From contig NZ_QXPZ01000022.1 of NCBI RefSeq assembly GCF_003664595.1, positions 62,001 through 126,000 on the forward strand: DNA of 64,000 nucleotides. Direction: 5' to 3'. This DNA comes from Atopobacter sp. AH10 (lineage in GTDB: Bacteria; Bacillota; Bacilli; Lactobacillales; Aerococcaceae). The position numbers and the translations under genes were made by a program. Below, one piece after another: positions 63,182-64,000 of the stretch. The notes under the pieces are model-generated. The model saw nothing but the letters and a program-made list of their open reading frames with translations, did not search any database and was not told the origin of the DNA. Every line of letters starts with the position of its first letter. Within the stretch, counting starts at the first letter, position 1.

Positions 63182-64000
63182 CTAATCTTCTTTGACCTCA
63201 TCAGCTTCGTTTTTTGATGCTAATTCTTCTAATCTTTGGTTAATGGCTGGAATTAACCCGCTAGTCAACATTTGTACAGTTTGATCCAAAGCCGAGGCAA
63301 TTGCCACAGGGTTTGATGAGCCATGAGCCTTGATGAGCGGTGCTTTGATCCCCAATAATACCGCCCCACCAATTTGGTCATAATTTACCTGCTTCAATAA
63401 GTTCTTTAATGGCTTTTTGATGAGTAAGCCACCGATCTGAGCGGAAAGTGGCCCAGATTTTATAGCTCCTTTTATTGCTTTCATCAAGGTTAAAGCCGTT
63501 CCTTCAAATGACTTTAAGACAGCATTGCAAACAAAACCATCCCCAACAATAACCGGGCATGAAGTTGTTAAAATATCCCTAGCCTCTACATTTCCTACAA
63601 AGTCGAGATGACTACTATCTTTTAAAAGCTGAAAGGCTGCTTTCGTTAGGCTATTCCCCTTGCCTTCTTCAGTTCCATTATTTAATAAACCGACTTTAAC
63701 ATCTTTCAAGCCGAAGACTTTTTCTTGATAGAGAGTCGCAAGCTCTGCGAATTGGACTAAATTCTTCACTTTACAATCCACATTAGCTCCTGCATCCGTC
63801 AAAATAGTATAAGGATGGTCTCCTGAGAAACTTGGAATTGTCGCCATCAGTCCTGGCCGATCAATCCCTTTCATTCTTCCTATAAGCAAAAGGCCAGCTG
63901 TTAAAACGGCTCCAGTATTTCCTGCTGACATTAAGGCATCTGCTTCACCATCTTTTACAGCCTGAGCCGCCATGACCAAAGAGCTATCTTTTTGTGTTCT
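63182..64000 (-). CDS. plsX: Phosphate acyltransferase PlsX, 3' part (cut by window edge)
   Basis: About 272 C-terminal codons are present; the N-terminal part (roughly 60-70 residues) lies to the right. The frame continues through the edge (RTQKDSSLVMAAQAVKDGE). PlsX converts acyl-ACP to acyl-phosphate for PlsY. Motifs: ALMSAGNTGAVLTAGLLLIG, LTDAGANVDCKVKNLVQFA and GDGFVCNAVLKSFEG. It heads the fatty acid/rnc/smc cluster. Confidence 0.95.
   Translation of the reverse strand, partial: RTQKDSSLVMAAQAVKDGEADALMSAGNTGAVLTAGLLLIGRMKGIDRPGLMATIPSFSGDHPYTILTDAGANVDCKVKNLVQFAELATLYQEKVFGLKDVKVGLLNNGTEEGKGNSLTKAAFQLLKDSSHLDFVGNVEARDILTTSCPVIVGDGFVCNAVLKSFEGTALTLMKAIKGAIKSGPLSAQIGGLLIKKPLKNLLKQVNYDQIGGAVLLGIKAPLIKAHGSSNPVAIASALDQTVQMLTSGLIPAINQRLEELASKNEADEVKED

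Overview
The window is low-GC Gram-positive (Bacillota) chromosome, most likely from the order Lactobacillales. The gene content would suit an Aerococcus- or Facklamia-like lineage, but the genus is inference. Evidence: strong AGGAGG ribosome binding sites, TTGACA/TATAAT-type promoters, LexA boxes of the Bacillus type, a CtsR-type operator, a lysine riboswitch, a PBP2b-type transpeptidase, a class III fructose-1,6-bisphosphatase, the complete oxidative pentose phosphate entry (zwf, gnd) and the order plsX-acpP-rnc-smc-HAD-ftsY-ylxM-ffh-rpsP-khpA-rimM-trmD-rplS. Most genes are core housekeeping genes; no tRNA, rRNA, transposase, prophage or CRISPR array was seen.

Layout. 1-6.7 kb: recA (5' end only), cinA, pgsA, rodZ, ftsK, acylphosphatase and yidC (recombination, membrane lipid, cell shape, chromosome segregation). 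6.9-13.6 kb: a two-component system, gnd, a DUF4044-like micro-protein, rhodanese-like protein, ROK glucokinase, rhomboid protease and rpmG. 13.9-18.8 kb: two envelope-type proteins (one with an MltG-like LysM segment but no catalytic domain), pbp2B and a DEAD-box helicase. 19-30 kb: a DUF1189 protein, zwf, MazG-like, nrnA-ytoI, dinB, comN-yajC-tgt and fbp. 30.1-31.9 kb: a small cassette (a possible retropepsin-like protein, an MFS exporter and a 50-residue protein) under a promoter with a palindromic operator. 32.1-34.1 kb: an NhaC-family transporter under a lysine riboswitch, so probably a lysine transporter. 34.3-37 kb: clpB with CtsR heptads.

37.2-39.7 kb is the most unusual part: an SOS-controlled yolD-uvrX pair whose promoter carries a 17-bp-arm palindrome holding two LexA boxes, followed by a 600-bp array of structured repeats (A-B-A-B-A-b'). 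Each unit folds into a long hairpin, and the two B units differ in sequence while keeping base pairing. 39.7-44.8 kb: yitW-yitV divergent from yitU, asparaginase, another Cof-type HAD phosphatase and an unknown small protein. 45-64 kb: the translation/SRP/SMC/fatty acid cluster, interrupted by a glycosyltransferase (between trmD and rplS), by an unknown membrane protein and by an oppDFBC operon without oppA (between rnc and acpP). The gap beside the glycosyltransferase carries a 32-bp exact copy of the start of the HAD gene at 43.99 kb, a scar of rearrangement.

The best candidates for undescribed biology are the covarying hairpin-repeat array, the retropepsin-like/MFS/micro-protein cassette and the 27-bp-arm palindrome at 45.0 kb. 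All functional proposals for these are inference from sequence alone. Where two in-frame starts were possible, the one with a correctly spaced ribosome binding site was chosen.
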